A stretch of DNA of 64,000 bases from CAVUBL01 sp963837945. Lineage in GTDB: Bacteria; Acidobacteriota; Thermoanaerobaculia; Multivoradales; DATKCC01. Each line of letters starts with the position of its first letter. Within the stretch, counting starts at the first letter, position 1. The stretch is taken from assembly GCA_963837945.1 (NCBI GenBank), contig CAWIQD010000007.1:124001-188000 (forward strand), written 5' to 3'. Made by a program: the position numbers and the translations under genes. The notes beneath the pieces are model-generated. The model was not told the origin of the DNA and did not search any database. It worked only from the letters and a program-made list of their open reading frames with translations. Positions 1 to 9,135 of this stretch are shown here, piece by piece.

Positions 1-239
1 CGGCGAAAGGGGTCGGGCGAGCCGGTCAGGAGGAAGCCGGCGTTGCGCCCCGAGGCGTGGCCGGCCAGGTGGCCCGCTTCGAGGACCAGCGGCCGCCGGC
101 CCATGGCGGCCAGCCAGTAGGCGGTCGACAGGCCGACCAGCCCGCCGCCGACGATCGCCACCTCCACCTCGGCGACCGGCTCCTGGCGCCGGCCCAGCCA
201 AAGCGACGGGGGTCCACCGCTACCCGACCAGGAGGCCAT
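1..239 (-). CDS. FAD-dependent oxidoreductase (DAO family), N-terminal part, cut by window edge
   Basis: Reading the minus strand from the ATG at 239 gives about 79 residues before the window ends. After a 30-residue lead comes a clear Rossmann dinucleotide-binding motif, VAIVGGGLVGLSTAYWLA, then an acidic strand end (LVLEAG) and HASGRNAGFL, as in D-amino-acid oxidase / glycine oxidase-type flavoproteins that oxidise amines or amino acids. The start codon lies two bases after the SDR stop codon (242-244), so it is the third gene of a thiolase-SDR-oxidoreductase operon. The N-terminal lead before the FAD motif is longer than usual, so an internal GTG (about 25 residues downstream) could be the true start. 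Substrate cannot be told. Confidence 0.7.
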   Translation of the reverse strand, partial: MASWSGSGGPPSLWLGRRQEPVAEVEVAIVGGGLVGLSTAYWLAAMGRRPLVLEAGHLAGHASGRNAGFLLTGSPDPFR

Positions 240-241
240 CG

Positions 242-1017
242 CTACCCCGCGAGCACCGCGCCGCCGTTGACGTTGAGGATCTCGCCGGTGACGTGGCGGG
301 CGAGCGCCGAGGCGAGGAAGACGACCGGGCCGGCGACCTCCTCGGGCGTCGCCACCCGGCCGAGCGGGATGGCGGCGTCGATCCGCTCCCGCCCGGCGCC
401 CGCCAAGGCCTGCGGCGCTCATGTCGGTCGCCACCCAGCCGGGGGCGACCGCGTTGACCCGCACGGGCCGGCGCGAGCTCCACCGCCCAGGCCTTGGTCG
501 CCGAGATCATCGCTCCCTTGGTCGCCGCGTAGGGGCTGTAGAAGGCTTCGCCGCGCTGGCCGGCGGTCGACGAGAGGTTGACCACGTTGCCGTCCTCGGC
601 GGCCCGGAGGAGCGGCAACGCCGCCGCGGTGCAGGCGAAGGGCCCCAGGACGTTCGTGTCCATCGCCCGCCGGTAGCCGTCCAGGTCGAAGGCGCCGAGC
701 GGGTTGCGCTCCCACACGCCGGCGTTGTTCACCAGGCAGTCGAGCCGCCCCCACTCCCGCCCGACGAAGGCGAACAGGCGCTCGACCTGGTCGGGGCGGG
801 ACTGGTCGGTGCGGTGGAGCCAGTGGGGCGCCGCGGGCGCGATCTCGCGGAGCTCGGCGAGCAGCGCGCCGGCCCGCTCGTCGCTCGCCCGGTAGACGAT
901 CCCCACCGCCGCTCCGGCGCGCGCGAACAGCCGACAGCAGGCGGCGCCGATTCCCCGGCTGCCGCCGGTCACCACCACCCGCTTGCCGGAGAGGTCGAGG
1001 ACCGCGGCCGCGGTCAC
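242..1017 (-). CDS. SDR-family oxidoreductase, 3-oxoacyl reductase-like (two frame breaks)
   Basis: Short-chain dehydrogenase of about 258 residues. The N-terminal half shows the NAD(P) motif TGGSRGIG near residues 17-24, NNAG, and the YSPYAATKGA stretch that holds the catalytic Tyr and Lys. After AVELAP the frame is lost near 466-472; the expected VRVNAVAPGWVATDM follows in a second frame, and near 388-418 a second break leads to the normal C-terminal part (VAGPVVFLAS, EILNVNGG) ending at TAG 242-244. GTG start at 1017 overlaps the thiolase TGA in GTGA, so the two are translationally coupled. With a thiolase upstream it may reduce a 3-oxoacyl-CoA; this is inference from context. The breaks look like sequencing errors because every conserved block is present. 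Confidence 0.8.
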
Positions 1018-2202
1018 CCCATGCTCTCCACGGTGATCGCGATCCCCTGGCCGCCGCCGATGCAGGCCGAGGCCGTGCCCAGCCCGCCGCCGCGGCGCCG
1101 GAGCTCCTTGAGCAGGGTCAGCGTGATGCGCGTGCCGGTCGCCCCGAGCGGATGGCCGATGGCGATCGCCCCGCCGTTGACGTTCAGCTTGTCGCGGTCG
1201 AGGCCGAGCTCCTTGACCACCGCCAGGACCTGCCCGGCGAAGGCCTCGTTGATCTCCACCAGGTCGAGATCGTCCAGGCTCTTGCCCAGCTTGCCCAGCT
1301 CCTTGCGGATCGCGGGCGCCGGGCCGATGCCCATGCGCGACGGCTCGACCCCGACGACCGACCAGGAGAGGATCCGGCCGAGCGGAGCCCAGCCCTCGGC
1401 CTGCGCCCGCTCGGCGGTGGTGAGGATCATCATGGCGGCGCCGTCGACGATCCCCGACGCGTTGCCGGCGGTGACGAACCCTTCCTTGTCGAAGGCGGTC
1501 GGCAGCTTCGAGAGCCCTTCGAGGGTGTTCTCCGGGCGCAGGTGCTCGTCCCTCTCGACCGTGCGGGCACGCTTTCCCGAGCCCACTTCGACCGGCACCA
1601 CCTCCTCGGCGAGGCGGCCGCTCTCCCACCCGTCGGTCGCCCGCTGGTGGCTCTCGAGGGCGAACTCGTCCTGCTCGCGCCGGCCGATGCCGTAGTCGCG
1701 GGCGAGGTTGTCGCTGGTCTGGGCCATGTAGCAGCCGCAGTAGGGGTCCATCGAGCGAGGCCATGAGCAGGTCCTGGAGCTCGGCGTGGCCCAGCCGGTA
1801 GCCCTGGCGCGCCTTCCACAGCACGTGCGGCGCCTGGGTCATGTTCTCCATCCCGCCCACCAGGCAGAGCGAGGCCTCGCCGGTGAGGATCATCTGGGCG
1901 CCGGAGACGATCGACTGGATCCCCGAGCCGCAGAGGCGGTTGACGGTCAAGGCCGGCACCTCGTTGGGCACGCCGGCCTTGAGCGCCACGTGGCGCGCGC
2001 CGTAGATGGCGTCGGCCGAGGTCTGCAGCGCGTTGCCGACCACCGTGTGCTCGATCTCGGCGGGATCGAGGCCGAGGCGCTCGAAGAGAGCGCGCGCGGC
2101 GTGGGCTCCGAGGTCGATGGCCGAAACGTCGGTGAACGCGCCGTTGAAGGCGCCCATCGGCGTCCGGACGCCGTCGACCAGGACCAGATCGCGAATCTCC
2201 AT
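1014..2202 (-). CDS. Thiolase / acetyl-CoA C-acetyltransferase (one frame break)
   Basis: Thiolase of about 396 residues, the usual family length, condensing or cleaving acyl-CoA thioesters in the cytoplasm. The nucleophile Cys91 lies in VNRLCGSGIQS; the C-terminal half has NEAFAG, GGAIAIGHPLGATG with the catalytic His, and CIGGGQGIA with the second catalytic Cys. The reading frame breaks near 1750: DLLMASL is in one frame and DPYCGCYMAQTSDN continues in another, so one base is gained or lost. ATG at 2202 is preceded by GGGAGGAACACCTG, a good ribosome binding site. Downstream come an SDR (GTGA overlap) and an FAD oxidoreductase, a grouping that suggests fatty acid or branched acyl-CoA turnover. 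Biosynthetic versus degradative direction is not decidable. Confidence 0.88.
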
Positions 2203-2504
2203 CAGGTGTTCCTCCCGGGAAGTGTCGAAGCAGGGTGCAGAAAGGGAGCGTGCGTACCCAAGACTGTCGGACCGTGCGAGATGAGGGCAGCGCGGGGGGG
2301 GGGGAAACGCCCCACCCAGGCGGAAACTCAGAATACCATGGCCCACCACGGGGCCCGGACGGCTCGGTGCCGGCGGCGAGGCTCGCCCGGCCGAGACAGA
2401 GCTCGGCCGCTTCATTCGGGATTGCAGGCCGGGCGGTGCTGGACGGCGGGAGGCGGGGACGACGTCCGGCCTGCCGGGACGCCTCGACGTAGACTTCGAC
2501 CTCG
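2203..2504. other. Divergent intergenic region between thiolase and ampD
   Basis: 302 bases separate the divergent starts of the thiolase (2202, minus) and ampD (2505, plus). It contains a run of ten or more G near 2294-2303 and, on the minus strand, an extended -10-like TGGTATTCT (2330-2338). No conserved open frame or structured RNA was recognised. Confidence 0.6.
2330..2338 (-). promoter_or_regulatory. Possible extended -10 element for the thiolase operon
   Basis: Minus strand TGGTATTCT fits the extended -10 pattern TGnTAnnnT and lies about 130 bases upstream of the thiolase ATG. No good -35 hexamer is found 17 bases upstream. This is pattern matching only. Confidence 0.25.
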
Positions 2505-3080
2505 ATGGACCTCGACGCCGAGACCGGCCTCCTCCGCGACGCCCGCCAGCTCTCCTCGCCGAACCAGGACGACCGGCCCCCGGGCGTCGAGATCGACCTG
2601 GTCGTCGTCCACGGCATCTCGCTGCCCCCGGGCGAGTTCGGCGGGCCCTGGATCGACCGGCTGTTCACCAACCGGCTCGACCCCGACGGCCCCGGCGTCC
2701 ACCCCTATCTGCGCGAGATCGCCCGCCTCCGCGTCTCGGCCCACGCCCTCGTCCGCCGCGACGGGGAGCTCGTCCAGTACGTGCCCTTCCACCGCCGCGC
2801 CTGGCACGCCGGGACCTCGGGCTGGGAGGGCCGCTCGGGGGTCAACGACGTCTCGGTGGGCATCGAGCTCGAGGGTTCGGACGACGTGCCCTACGAGGAG
2901 CTCCAGTACCGGCGCCTGGCGGAGCTCGTCCGCGTCCTCGCCTGGGCCTACCCGGCGATCACCCCGGAGCGCGTCGTCGGCCACTCCGACGTCGCCCCGG
3001 GGCGCAAGACCGACCCCGGCCCCGCCTTCGACTGGACCCGCCTACGACGAGACCTCGGAGGTCACACGTTCCAGCCGTAA
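2505..3080 (+). CDS. ampD: 1,6-anhydro-N-acetylmuramyl-L-alanine amidase AmpD
   Basis: 191 residues, the typical AmpD size, no signal peptide, so a cytoplasmic zinc amidase that cuts the amide between anhydro-MurNAc and the stem peptide during murein recycling. Amidase_2 landmarks are visible: VVVHGISLPPGEFG with the first zinc His, AWHAG, VGIELEG with the catalytic Glu, and VGHSDVAPGRKTDPGPAFDW holding the second zinc His and the zinc Asp. The ATG at 2505 gives a protein starting just before the family domain. Its last 19 bases overlap the 3' end of the convergent thrC. No beta-lactamase or AmpG gene is nearby. Confidence 0.9.
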   Translation: MDLDAETGLLRDARQLSSPNQDDRPPGVEIDLVVVHGISLPPGEFGGPWIDRLFTNRLDPDGPGVHPYLREIARLRVSAHALVRRDGELVQYVPFHRRAWHAGTSGWEGRSGVNDVSVGIELEGSDDVPYEELQYRRLAELVRVLAWAYPAITPERVVGHSDVAPGRKTDPGPAFDWTRLRRDLGGHTFQP

Positions 3081-4246
3081 TTCCCCGGATGACCGGTCTG
3101 GAAGACCACCACCCGATCCCCCTCGGCAAACGCCCCCTCGGCCGCCAGCATCTCCACCGCCACCAGGCACGCCGCACCCTCCGGTCCCACCAGCAGCCCC
3201 TCCTCCCGCGCCGCCCGGCGGGCGGCGTGGGCGAGCCGGTCCTCCGCCACCGCCACCGCCCGCCCGCCGGTCTCGTAGAGCGCGCGCAGGATCAGGAAGT
3301 CCCCGACCGCCTGCGGCACCCGCAACCCGTAGACCTCGGTCGCCGGCGACGCCCACGGCTCGGCCGCCTCCGCGCCGCGCTCGAAGGCGCGGACGATCGG
3401 CGCGCAGCCCGCCATCTGGACCGAGACGAAGCGCGGCCGGCGGGAGCCCACCAAGCCCAGCCGCTCGAGCTCGTCGAACGCCTTGTGCATCCCGACGATG
3501 CCGGTGCCGCCGCCGGTCGGGTAGACGATCCACTCCGGCAGGTCCCAGCCCATCTGCTCGGCGACCTCCAGGCCCATCGTCTTCTTGCCCTCGACCCGGT
3601 AGGGCTCCTTCAAGGTCGAGAGGTTCCAGAAGCCCCGGTCGGAGTCGGCGAGGCGCTCGGCCGCCTCGACCAGGGTGCGACCTCCGGTCAGGACCTCCGC
3701 GCCGTGGAGGCGGCAGCGCGCGGCGATCACCGGCGGCGTGTCGGCCGGCAGGGCGAGGCGCGCCGGCAGGCCGGCGGCCGCGGCGTAGGCGGCGAGCGCC
3801 AGGGCGGCGTTGCCGGCGCTCGGCAGCTCGACCCCGGGAGCGCCCAGCTCGCGGGCCCGGTTGACCGCCAGCGACAGGCCGCGCGCCTTGAACGAGCCGG
3901 TCGGGTTGCCGCTCTCGTCCTTGACCCAGACGGCGACGCCCGCCGGCGCGGTGCGGCGCAGCGGGATCATCGGCGTGCCGCCCTCGCCCAGGTCGACCGC
4001 GGCCGCCGGGTCGGCCGTCGGCAGCAGCTCCCGGTAGCGCCAGAGGGTCCAGGGGCGGCCGGCGAGCGCCTCCGCCCAGGCGGCCCCCCGGTCGGCATCG
4101 AGCTCGTACTCCACCAGATAGGGCTTGCCGGCGGGGGACAGGAAGGCCGGCTCGTCGAGGGGCGCCGGAGCACCTGTCGCCGAGCAGACCAGGCGGGTCG
4201 CCCATCGCTCGCCGCCTTCGGAACCCGTGCTTCGCATCATGGTCAC
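3062..4246 (-). CDS. thrC: Threonine synthase
   Basis: 394 residues; PLP-dependent conversion of O-phosphohomoserine to threonine. The PLP lysine is Lys120 in ESGNPTGSFKARG, preceded by LGEGGTPMIPL; the phosphate-binding loop is YPTGGGTGIVGM around residue 245. The N-terminal CSATG segment and roughly 400-residue length match the threonine synthase branch rather than threonine dehydratase. Two starts are possible: GTG at 4246 with AGGAG six bases upstream, or ATG at 4240; the spacing favours GTG. lhgO lies directly upstream on the same strand (stop 4257), so the two may be cotranscribed. The 3' end overlaps ampD by 19 bases. Confidence 0.88.
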   Translation of the reverse strand: MTMMRSTGSEGGERWATRLVCSATGAPAPLDEPAFLSPAGKPYLVEYELDADRGAAWAEALAGRPWTLWRYRELLPTADPAAAVDLGEGGTPMIPLRRTAPAGVAVWVKDESGNPTGSFKARGLSLAVNRARELGAPGVELPSAGNAALALAAYAAAAGLPARLALPADTPPVIAARCRLHGAEVLTGGRTLVEAAERLADSDRGFWNLSTLKEPYRVEGKKTMGLEVAEQMGWDLPEWIVYPTGGGTGIVGMHKAFDELERLGLVGSRRPRFVSVQMAGCAPIVRAFERGAEAAEPWASPATEVYGLRVPQAVGDFLILRALYETGGRAVAVAEDRLAHAARRAAREEGLLVGPEGAACLVAVEMLAAEGAFAEGDRVVVFQTGHPGNYGWNV

Positions 4247-4256
4247 TCCGATCTCC

Positions 4257-5468
4257 TCACTCCAGCCTCGCCTCCACCAGGTCGGCGATCTCCCGGCCGA
4301 TCGCCAGGGAAGCCGTGGCCGCCGGTGACGGCGCGTTGAGCACGTGGACCGTCCGCTCGCCGTGGACGATCCGGAAGTCGTCGAGGAGCCGGCCGCGGCG
4401 GTCGAGCGCCTGGGCGCGGACGCCGCTCCCGCCCGGCGCCAGGTCGCGCTCCTCGAGGTCGGGCAGCAGGCGGCGGGCCGCGCGCAGGAAGGCGCTCCGG
4501 CTCGTCGAGCGCACCATCTCTCCCAGGCCGTGGCGCCAGTGGCGCGCCGCCAGGCGCCAGAGACCGGGGTAGGAGGCGGTCTCCCAGAGGTCCCGCCACG
4601 AGAGGTCCCGGCGGCGGTAGCCGTGGCGCGCCAGGGCGAGCACCGCGTTCGGCCCGACCTCGACCCGCCCGTCGACGGTGGGCGTCAGGTGGACGCCGAG
4701 GAACGGGAAACGGGGGTCCGGAACCGGGTAGACCGGCGCCGAGATCCGCCGCCGCGCCTCCCCCACGAGCTGCAGGTACTCGCCGCGGAAGGGCACGATC
4801 CGGAGATCCGGCCGGGTGCCCGCCAGGCGCGCGATCCGGTCGGACTGGAGGCCCGCGCAGTTGACCATCAGGCGGGCCCGGATCGGTCCCGCGCCGCTCC
4901 CGCCGAGCTCGAGCACCAGGGCGCCGTTGCGGTCGGACACCCCGACCAGAGGCGCGCCGGTCAGCACCTCGCCGCCGCCCTCGGCCACCTGCCGGGCCAG
5001 CATCCGGGCCACCCCGGGGTAATCCACGATGCCGGTCTGCGGCACCCAGAGCGCGTCGCCCGGAGCCACCTCCGGGAAGCGCTCGCGGACCTCGGCCGGC
5101 ACCAGGCGGGCGAGACCGGCGAGGCCGTTGGCCCGTCCCCGGCGCTCCAGCTCGTCGAGGCGCGGCAGCTCGTCGGGCGCCGTCGCCAGCACCAGCTTGC
5201 CGGTGTGGCGGCAGGCGATCCCGTGCTCGGCGCAGAAGCGGTAGAGGGCGTCTCCCCCTTCCGCGCAGAGGCGCGCCTTGAGCGAGCCGGGGCGGTAGTA
5301 GAGGCCCGAGTGGATCACGCCGCTGTTGTGACCGCTCTGGTGCCGGGCGACCCGCTCCTCCGCCTCGATCACCGTCACCTTGCGGCCGCGGGCGAGGAGC
5401 TCGCGGGCCGTGGCCAGCCCCACGAGGCCGCCCCCGACGATCGCGAGGGTCGGACCGGAACCGGTCAT
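4257..5468 (-). CDS. lhgO: L-2-hydroxyglutarate oxidase
   Basis: 403-residue flavoprotein of the DAO fold that oxidises L-2-hydroxyglutarate to 2-oxoglutarate. The N-terminus has LAIVGGGLVGLATAREL (FAD binding), then the LhgO signature HQSGHNSGVIHSGLYYRPGS around residues 43-61 and KARLCAEG. PFRGEYLQL in the middle and GGSGVRAQALDRRG near the C-terminus are also typical, the latter part of the FAD pocket. Length agrees with the family. It sits ten bases upstream of thrC and directly downstream of the GT2 gene (stop 5476), so a loose operon is possible although the functions do not obviously connect. Confidence 0.88.
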   Translation of the reverse strand: MTGSGPTLAIVGGGLVGLATARELLARGRKVTVIEAEERVARHQSGHNSGVIHSGLYYRPGSLKARLCAEGGDALYRFCAEHGIACRHTGKLVLATAPDELPRLDELERRGRANGLAGLARLVPAEVRERFPEVAPGDALWVPQTGIVDYPGVARMLARQVAEGGGEVLTGAPLVGVSDRNGALVLELGGSGAGPIRARLMVNCAGLQSDRIARLAGTRPDLRIVPFRGEYLQLVGEARRRISAPVYPVPDPRFPFLGVHLTPTVDGRVEVGPNAVLALARHGYRRRDLSWRDLWETASYPGLWRLAARHWRHGLGEMVRSTSRSAFLRAARRLLPDLEERDLAPGGSGVRAQALDRRGRLLDDFRIVHGERTVHVLNAPSPAATASLAIGREIADLVEARLE

Positions 5469-5475
5469 GTCCCGG

Positions 5476-6486
5476 CTACTCCAGCGTCTCTTTGACCGAG
5501 TAGCTCTCGCGGCGGCGGAAGCCCGAGAAGGCGATCAGCTCCGCCAGCAACCCGGTGGTCAGCACCTGGAGGCCCATGACCATGAGCAGGACCCCGAGGA
5601 AGAGGAGCGGCCGGCGGCTCAGGGGCTCGCCGCCCAGCCAGGCGATGGCGAGGTAGAGGTTGATCCCGAACCCGCCGCCCAGCAGGAGCAGGCCCAGCAC
5701 GCCGAAGAGGTGAAGCGGCCGCGGCGTGTAGCGGGTGAGGAAGAGCACGGTGATCAGGTCGAGCAGGCCCTTGTAGTAGCGGTCCCAGCCGTACTTGCTC
5801 GCGCCCTGGCGGCGCGCCATGTGGTGGACCTCGATCTCGCCCACCGAGAAGCCGCGCCGGCTGGCGAGCACCGGAATGTAGCGGTGCAGCTCGCCGTAGA
5901 TCGCCACCTGCTCGAGCACCTCGCGCCGATAGGCCTTGAAGCCGCAGTTGAAGTCGTGGAGCTCGACGCTCGCCAGGTGGCGGGTCACCCAGTTGAACAG
6001 GCGCGAGGAGTAGCGCTTCGCCGGCCGGTCGCGGCGCTGTCGCTTCCAGCCCGAGACCAGGTCCAGGTCCCCGTCCTCGAGGGTCTCGAGGAAGTTCGGG
6101 ATCTCCCGCGGATCGTCCTGCAGGTCGCCGTCCATGGTGATCACGAGCCGCCCGCGGCTGTGGTCGAGGCCGGCCGAGAGCGCGGCCGCCTTGCCGAAGT
6201 TCCGGCGCAGCCGGACGAGCTTGACCCGCGGATCGCGATCGCGCGCCGCGCGCACCCGCTCGGAGGTGGCGTCGGTCGAGCCGTCGTCGACGAACACGAT
6301 CTCGAACGAGCGCCCGATGCCGTCGAGCACCTCCGCCACCTGTCCGGCGAGCTCCTCGACGGTCCCCGCCTCGTCGAGCACCGGCACGAGCACGCTGACG
6401 TCGGGGGCCGCGGCCGGCAGGCCGGACGGGTCGCCCGGAGGCGCCGCCTGGCGCGACTCGGGTAGGAGGGAGGCTGGCGCGCTCAC
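5476..6486 (-). CDS. GT2 glycosyltransferase, polyprenyl-phosphate hexose synthase-like
   Basis: About 336 residues from a GTG at 6486. The N-terminal GT-A domain has VLVPVLDEAGTV, IVFVDDGSTD, FGKAAALSAGLD and the metal-binding ITMDGDLQDDP; the tail has two hydrophobic segments (about 265-290 and 305-330). This layout is that of dolichol-phosphate-mannose synthase, GtrB and ArnC relatives, which load a hexose onto polyprenyl phosphate at the inner membrane. Such lipid-linked sugars are the donors for GT-C enzymes, several of which are in this window; that link is inference. A longer frame to 6573 exists but adds non-conserved residues. Divergent from rfbF with about 75 bases between starts. 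The exact sugar is unknown. Confidence 0.8.
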   Translation of the reverse strand: MSAPASLLPESRQAAPPGDPSGLPAAAPDVSVLVPVLDEAGTVEELAGQVAEVLDGIGRSFEIVFVDDGSTDATSERVRAARDRDPRVKLVRLRRNFGKAAALSAGLDHSRGRLVITMDGDLQDDPREIPNFLETLEDGDLDLVSGWKRQRRDRPAKRYSSRLFNWVTRHLASVELHDFNCGFKAYRREVLEQVAIYGELHRYIPVLASRRGFSVGEIEVHHMARRQGASKYGWDRYYKGLLDLITVLFLTRYTPRPLHLFGVLGLLLLGGGFGINLYLAIAWLGGEPLSRRPLLFLGVLLMVMGLQVLTTGLLAELIAFSGFRRRESYSVKETLE

Positions 6487-6560
6487 GGGAGGGCATTGTA
6501 TCGTAGGGGCCCGCAGGCCAAGGCCCCGGGCGAACGACCCCGACCGCCCCGACGCAGCCC

Positions 6561-7370
6561 ATGACCGACCCACGCGTGCCCCTCGACCAGCTCCCGGTGG
6601 TGATCCTGTGCGGCGGCCAGGGCACGCGGCTGCGCGAGGAGACCGAGTACCGGCCCAAGCCGATGGTCGAGATCGGCGACCGCCCGATCCTCTGGCACAT
6701 CATGAAGATCTACGGCGCCTACGGAGTGCGCCGCTTCACCCTCTGCCTGGGCTACAAGGGCTGGGTGATCAAGCAGTACTTCCTGCGCTACCACGAGCTC
6801 GAGCGCGACTTCACGGTGATCATGAACGGCGACCCGCCCGAGGTCGAGTATCACAACGACGTCGGCCACGAGCCGTGGCGGGTGACCTGCGCCGAGACCG
6901 GCGACGACGCCGGCACCGGTGCCCGCCTGCGGCGCGTCCGGCGCTACGTCGACACCCCGACCTTCCTCTTCACCTACGGCGACGCCGTCGGCGACATCGA
7001 CGTGCCTGCGCTCCTCGACTTCCACTATCGCGAGGGGCGCCTCGCCACGGTCACCGGGGTCCATCCGACCTCGCGCTACGGCGAGATGAAGGTCGACGCC
7101 GGCCGGGTCGTCGAGTTCAACGAGAAGCCGACGGTCGCCGAGGGCTGCGTCTCGGGCGGCTTCTTCGTCTTCCAGCGGGAGGTCTTCGACTATCTCGACG
7201 ACGACCCCGGCCTGTTCCTCGAGCTCGATCCTCTCCAGCGCCTGGCGCGGGACGGCGAGCTCTCGGTCTACCTGCACGAGGACTTCTGGCACCCGATGGA
7301 CACCTACCGGGACTACCTGTACCTCAACGAGATGTGGAAACAGGCCGACCCGCCCTGGAAGATATGGTGA
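6561..7370 (+). CDS. rfbF: Glucose-1-phosphate cytidylyltransferase
   Basis: 269 residues, the usual RfbF length; makes CDP-glucose from CTP and glucose 1-phosphate. The nucleotide-binding signature VVILCGGQGTRLREETEYRP is followed by KPMVEIG, and DFWHPMDTYRDYLYLNEMW near the C-terminus is characteristic of RfbF rather than RmlA. The TGA (7368-7370) overlaps the ATG of the methyltransferase (7364), so the genes are translationally coupled. First gene of the deoxysugar operon ending at about 10.7 kb. No CDP-glucose 4,6-dehydratase is adjacent; the epimerases at 19.2 and 25.3 kb are possible later-step enzymes. Confidence 0.9.
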   Translation: MTDPRVPLDQLPVVILCGGQGTRLREETEYRPKPMVEIGDRPILWHIMKIYGAYGVRRFTLCLGYKGWVIKQYFLRYHELERDFTVIMNGDPPEVEYHNDVGHEPWRVTCAETGDDAGTGARLRRVRRYVDTPTFLFTYGDAVGDIDVPALLDFHYREGRLATVTGVHPTSRYGEMKVDAGRVVEFNEKPTVAEGCVSGGFFVFQREVFDYLDDDPGLFLELDPLQRLARDGELSVYLHEDFWHPMDTYRDYLYLNEMWKQADPPWKIW

Positions 7371-8593
7371 GCTGCCGCTTCTGCGACGCCCCCCTGACTC
7401 ACACGTTCGTCGACCTGGGCGTCTCGCCCCTCGCCAACTCCTACGTCGAGCCGGACCGGCTCGAGGCGGCCGAGCCGTTCTTCCCCCTGCGCGTCTACCT
7501 GTGCACCGAGTGCCTGCTGGTGCAGCTCCCGGCGGCCGCGCGACCGGAGGAGATCTTCACCGAGTACGCCTACTTCTCCTCCTACTCGACCAGCTGGGTG
7601 GAGCACGCCCGGCGCTACGCCGAGGCCGCGACCCGGCGGCTGGGCCTGGGGGCCGACAACCTGGTGGTCGAGATCGCGAGCAACGACGGCTACCTGCTGC
7701 GCCACTTCCGCGAGCGCCGGGTGCCGGTGCTCGGCATCGAGCCGGCGAAGAACGTCGCCGCGGCCGCCCGCGAGGCGGGCATCCCGACCCTGGACGAGTT
7801 CTTCACCCGGGCGAAGGCCGAGGAGCTGGTGGCCGCGGGGAGCCGGGCCGACCTGCTGGTGGGCAACAACGTCCTCGCCCACGTTCCGGAGCTCAATGAC
7901 TTCGTCGCCGGGTTGCAGATCGTCCTGGCGCCCGGCGGCGTGGTGACGATGGAGTTCCCCCACCTGCTGCGGCTGATCGAAGAGCTGCAGTTCGACACGA
8001 TCTACCACGAGCACGTCTCCTACTTCTCGTTCACCGCGGTGCGGCGGATCTTCGCGGCCCACGGCCTCGAGCTGTTCGACGTCGAGGAGCTGCCGACCCA
8101 CGGCGGGTCGCTGCGGATCTGGGGGCGCCGGCCGGCCGAGGGCGGCGAGCCCGTCGCTGCGCGGGTCGCCGACCTCCTCGCGCGCGAGGAGGCGGCCGGG
8201 CTGCTCGATCCGGCCACCTACGCCGCCTTCGAGGAGCGGGTCCGCGCCACCAAGCGCGCCCTGCTCGGCTTCCTGATCGAGGCCAAGGAGGCGGGCTCGA
8301 CGATCGCCGGCTACGGGGCGCCCGCCAAGGGCAACACGCTCCTCAACTACTGCGGCGTGGGTACCGACTTCCTCGACTTCACCGTCGACCGGAGCCCGCA
8401 CAAACAGGGCCGTTACCTGCCCGGCAGCCGTATCCCCATCGAGGCGCCGGATGCCCTCCGCGAACGCAAGCCCGACTACGTGCTGATCCTGCCCTGGAAC
8501 CTGGAAGAGGAGATCGTCGAGCAGATGGCCGACGTCCGCTCCTGGGGCGGCCGCTTCGTGGTCGCCATCCCGCGGGTGCGGGTGCTGCCGTGA
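7364..8593 (+). CDS. Zinc-finger class I SAM methyltransferase, NDP-sugar C-methyltransferase-like
   Basis: 409 residues with the three-part layout of TylCIII-type sugar C-methyltransferases. A four-Cys zinc-binding region uses Cys4, Cys7, Cys47 and Cys50; the SAM domain has VVEIASNDGYLLRHF near residue 103 and MEFPHLLRLI; the C-terminal domain has IAGYGAPAKGNTLLNYC, typical of the Methyltransf_14 region. EHVSYFS in the middle matches the family catalytic region. Such enzymes add a methyl to C-3 of a 4-keto-deoxysugar nucleotide, giving branched sugars. Position between rfbF and rfbC, with overlaps on both sides (7 bases before, GTGA after), supports that role. Substrate nucleotide (CDP or dTDP) is not shown. 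Confidence 0.87.
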   Translation: MVSCRFCDAPLTHTFVDLGVSPLANSYVEPDRLEAAEPFFPLRVYLCTECLLVQLPAAARPEEIFTEYAYFSSYSTSWVEHARRYAEAATRRLGLGADNLVVEIASNDGYLLRHFRERRVPVLGIEPAKNVAAAAREAGIPTLDEFFTRAKAEELVAAGSRADLLVGNNVLAHVPELNDFVAGLQIVLAPGGVVTMEFPHLLRLIEELQFDTIYHEHVSYFSFTAVRRIFAAHGLELFDVEELPTHGGSLRIWGRRPAEGGEPVAARVADLLAREEAAGLLDPATYAAFEERVRATKRALLGFLIEAKEAGSTIAGYGAPAKGNTLLNYCGVGTDFLDFTVDRSPHKQGRYLPGSRIPIEAPDALRERKPDYVLILPWNLEEEIVEQMADVRSWGGRFVVAIPRVRVLP

Positions 8594-9135
8594 TCTTCCA
8601 CGAGACCGAGCTTCTCGGCGCCTGGGTGATCGAGCCGGAGCGCTTCGAGGACGAGCGCGGGTTCTTCGCCCGCACCTTCTGCCGGGAGGAGCTCGCGGCC
8701 CACGGCCTCGAGAGCGAGGTCGCCCAGTGCAACGTCTCCTACAACCGCCGCCGCGGGACGCTGCGCGGCATGCACTACCAGGCGGCGCCGGCCGCGGAGG
8801 CGAAGCTCGTGCGCTGCACCCGGGGGGTGATCTTCGACGCCGTCGTCGACCTGCGCGCGGGCTCCGAGGCCCTGGGTCGCTACGCCGCGGTCGAGCTCTC
8901 CGCCGAGAACCGCCTGGCGCTCTACGTGCCGCCCGGCTTCGGCCACGGCTTCGAGACGCTGGTCGACGACTGCGAGGTCTTCTACCAGATGTCGGTCCCG
9001 TACGCGCCTGGGCTCGCCCGCGGCTTCGCGCACGACGACCCGGCCGTCGGCATCCCCTGGCCGCTGCCGGTGGCGGTGATCTCGGAGCGCGACCGGGGCC
9101 TGCCCCGCTTCGCCGAGCGCGAGGTCGAGCGATGA
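8590..9135 (+). CDS. rfbC: dTDP-4-dehydrorhamnose 3,5-epimerase family protein
   Basis: 181 residues, the usual cupin-fold RmlC length. The active-site His62 lies in GTLRGMHYQ, the conserved PPGFGHGF strand is present, and the catalytic Tyr is in EVFYQMS. The second conserved base and Arg-rich substrate-binding loop (NRRRGTLRG) are also visible. GTG at 8590 overlaps the preceding stop in GTGA; the stop overlaps the next gene in ATGA. In this context it may act on a C-methylated 4-keto sugar rather than on plain dTDP-4-keto-glucose, so the rhamnose-specific name is only the family name. Confidence 0.88.
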   Translation: MIFHETELLGAWVIEPERFEDERGFFARTFCREELAAHGLESEVAQCNVSYNRRRGTLRGMHYQAAPAAEAKLVRCTRGVIFDAVVDLRAGSEALGRYAAVELSAENRLALYVPPGFGHGFETLVDDCEVFYQMSVPYAPGLARGFAHDDPAVGIPWPLPVAVISERDRGLPRFAEREVER

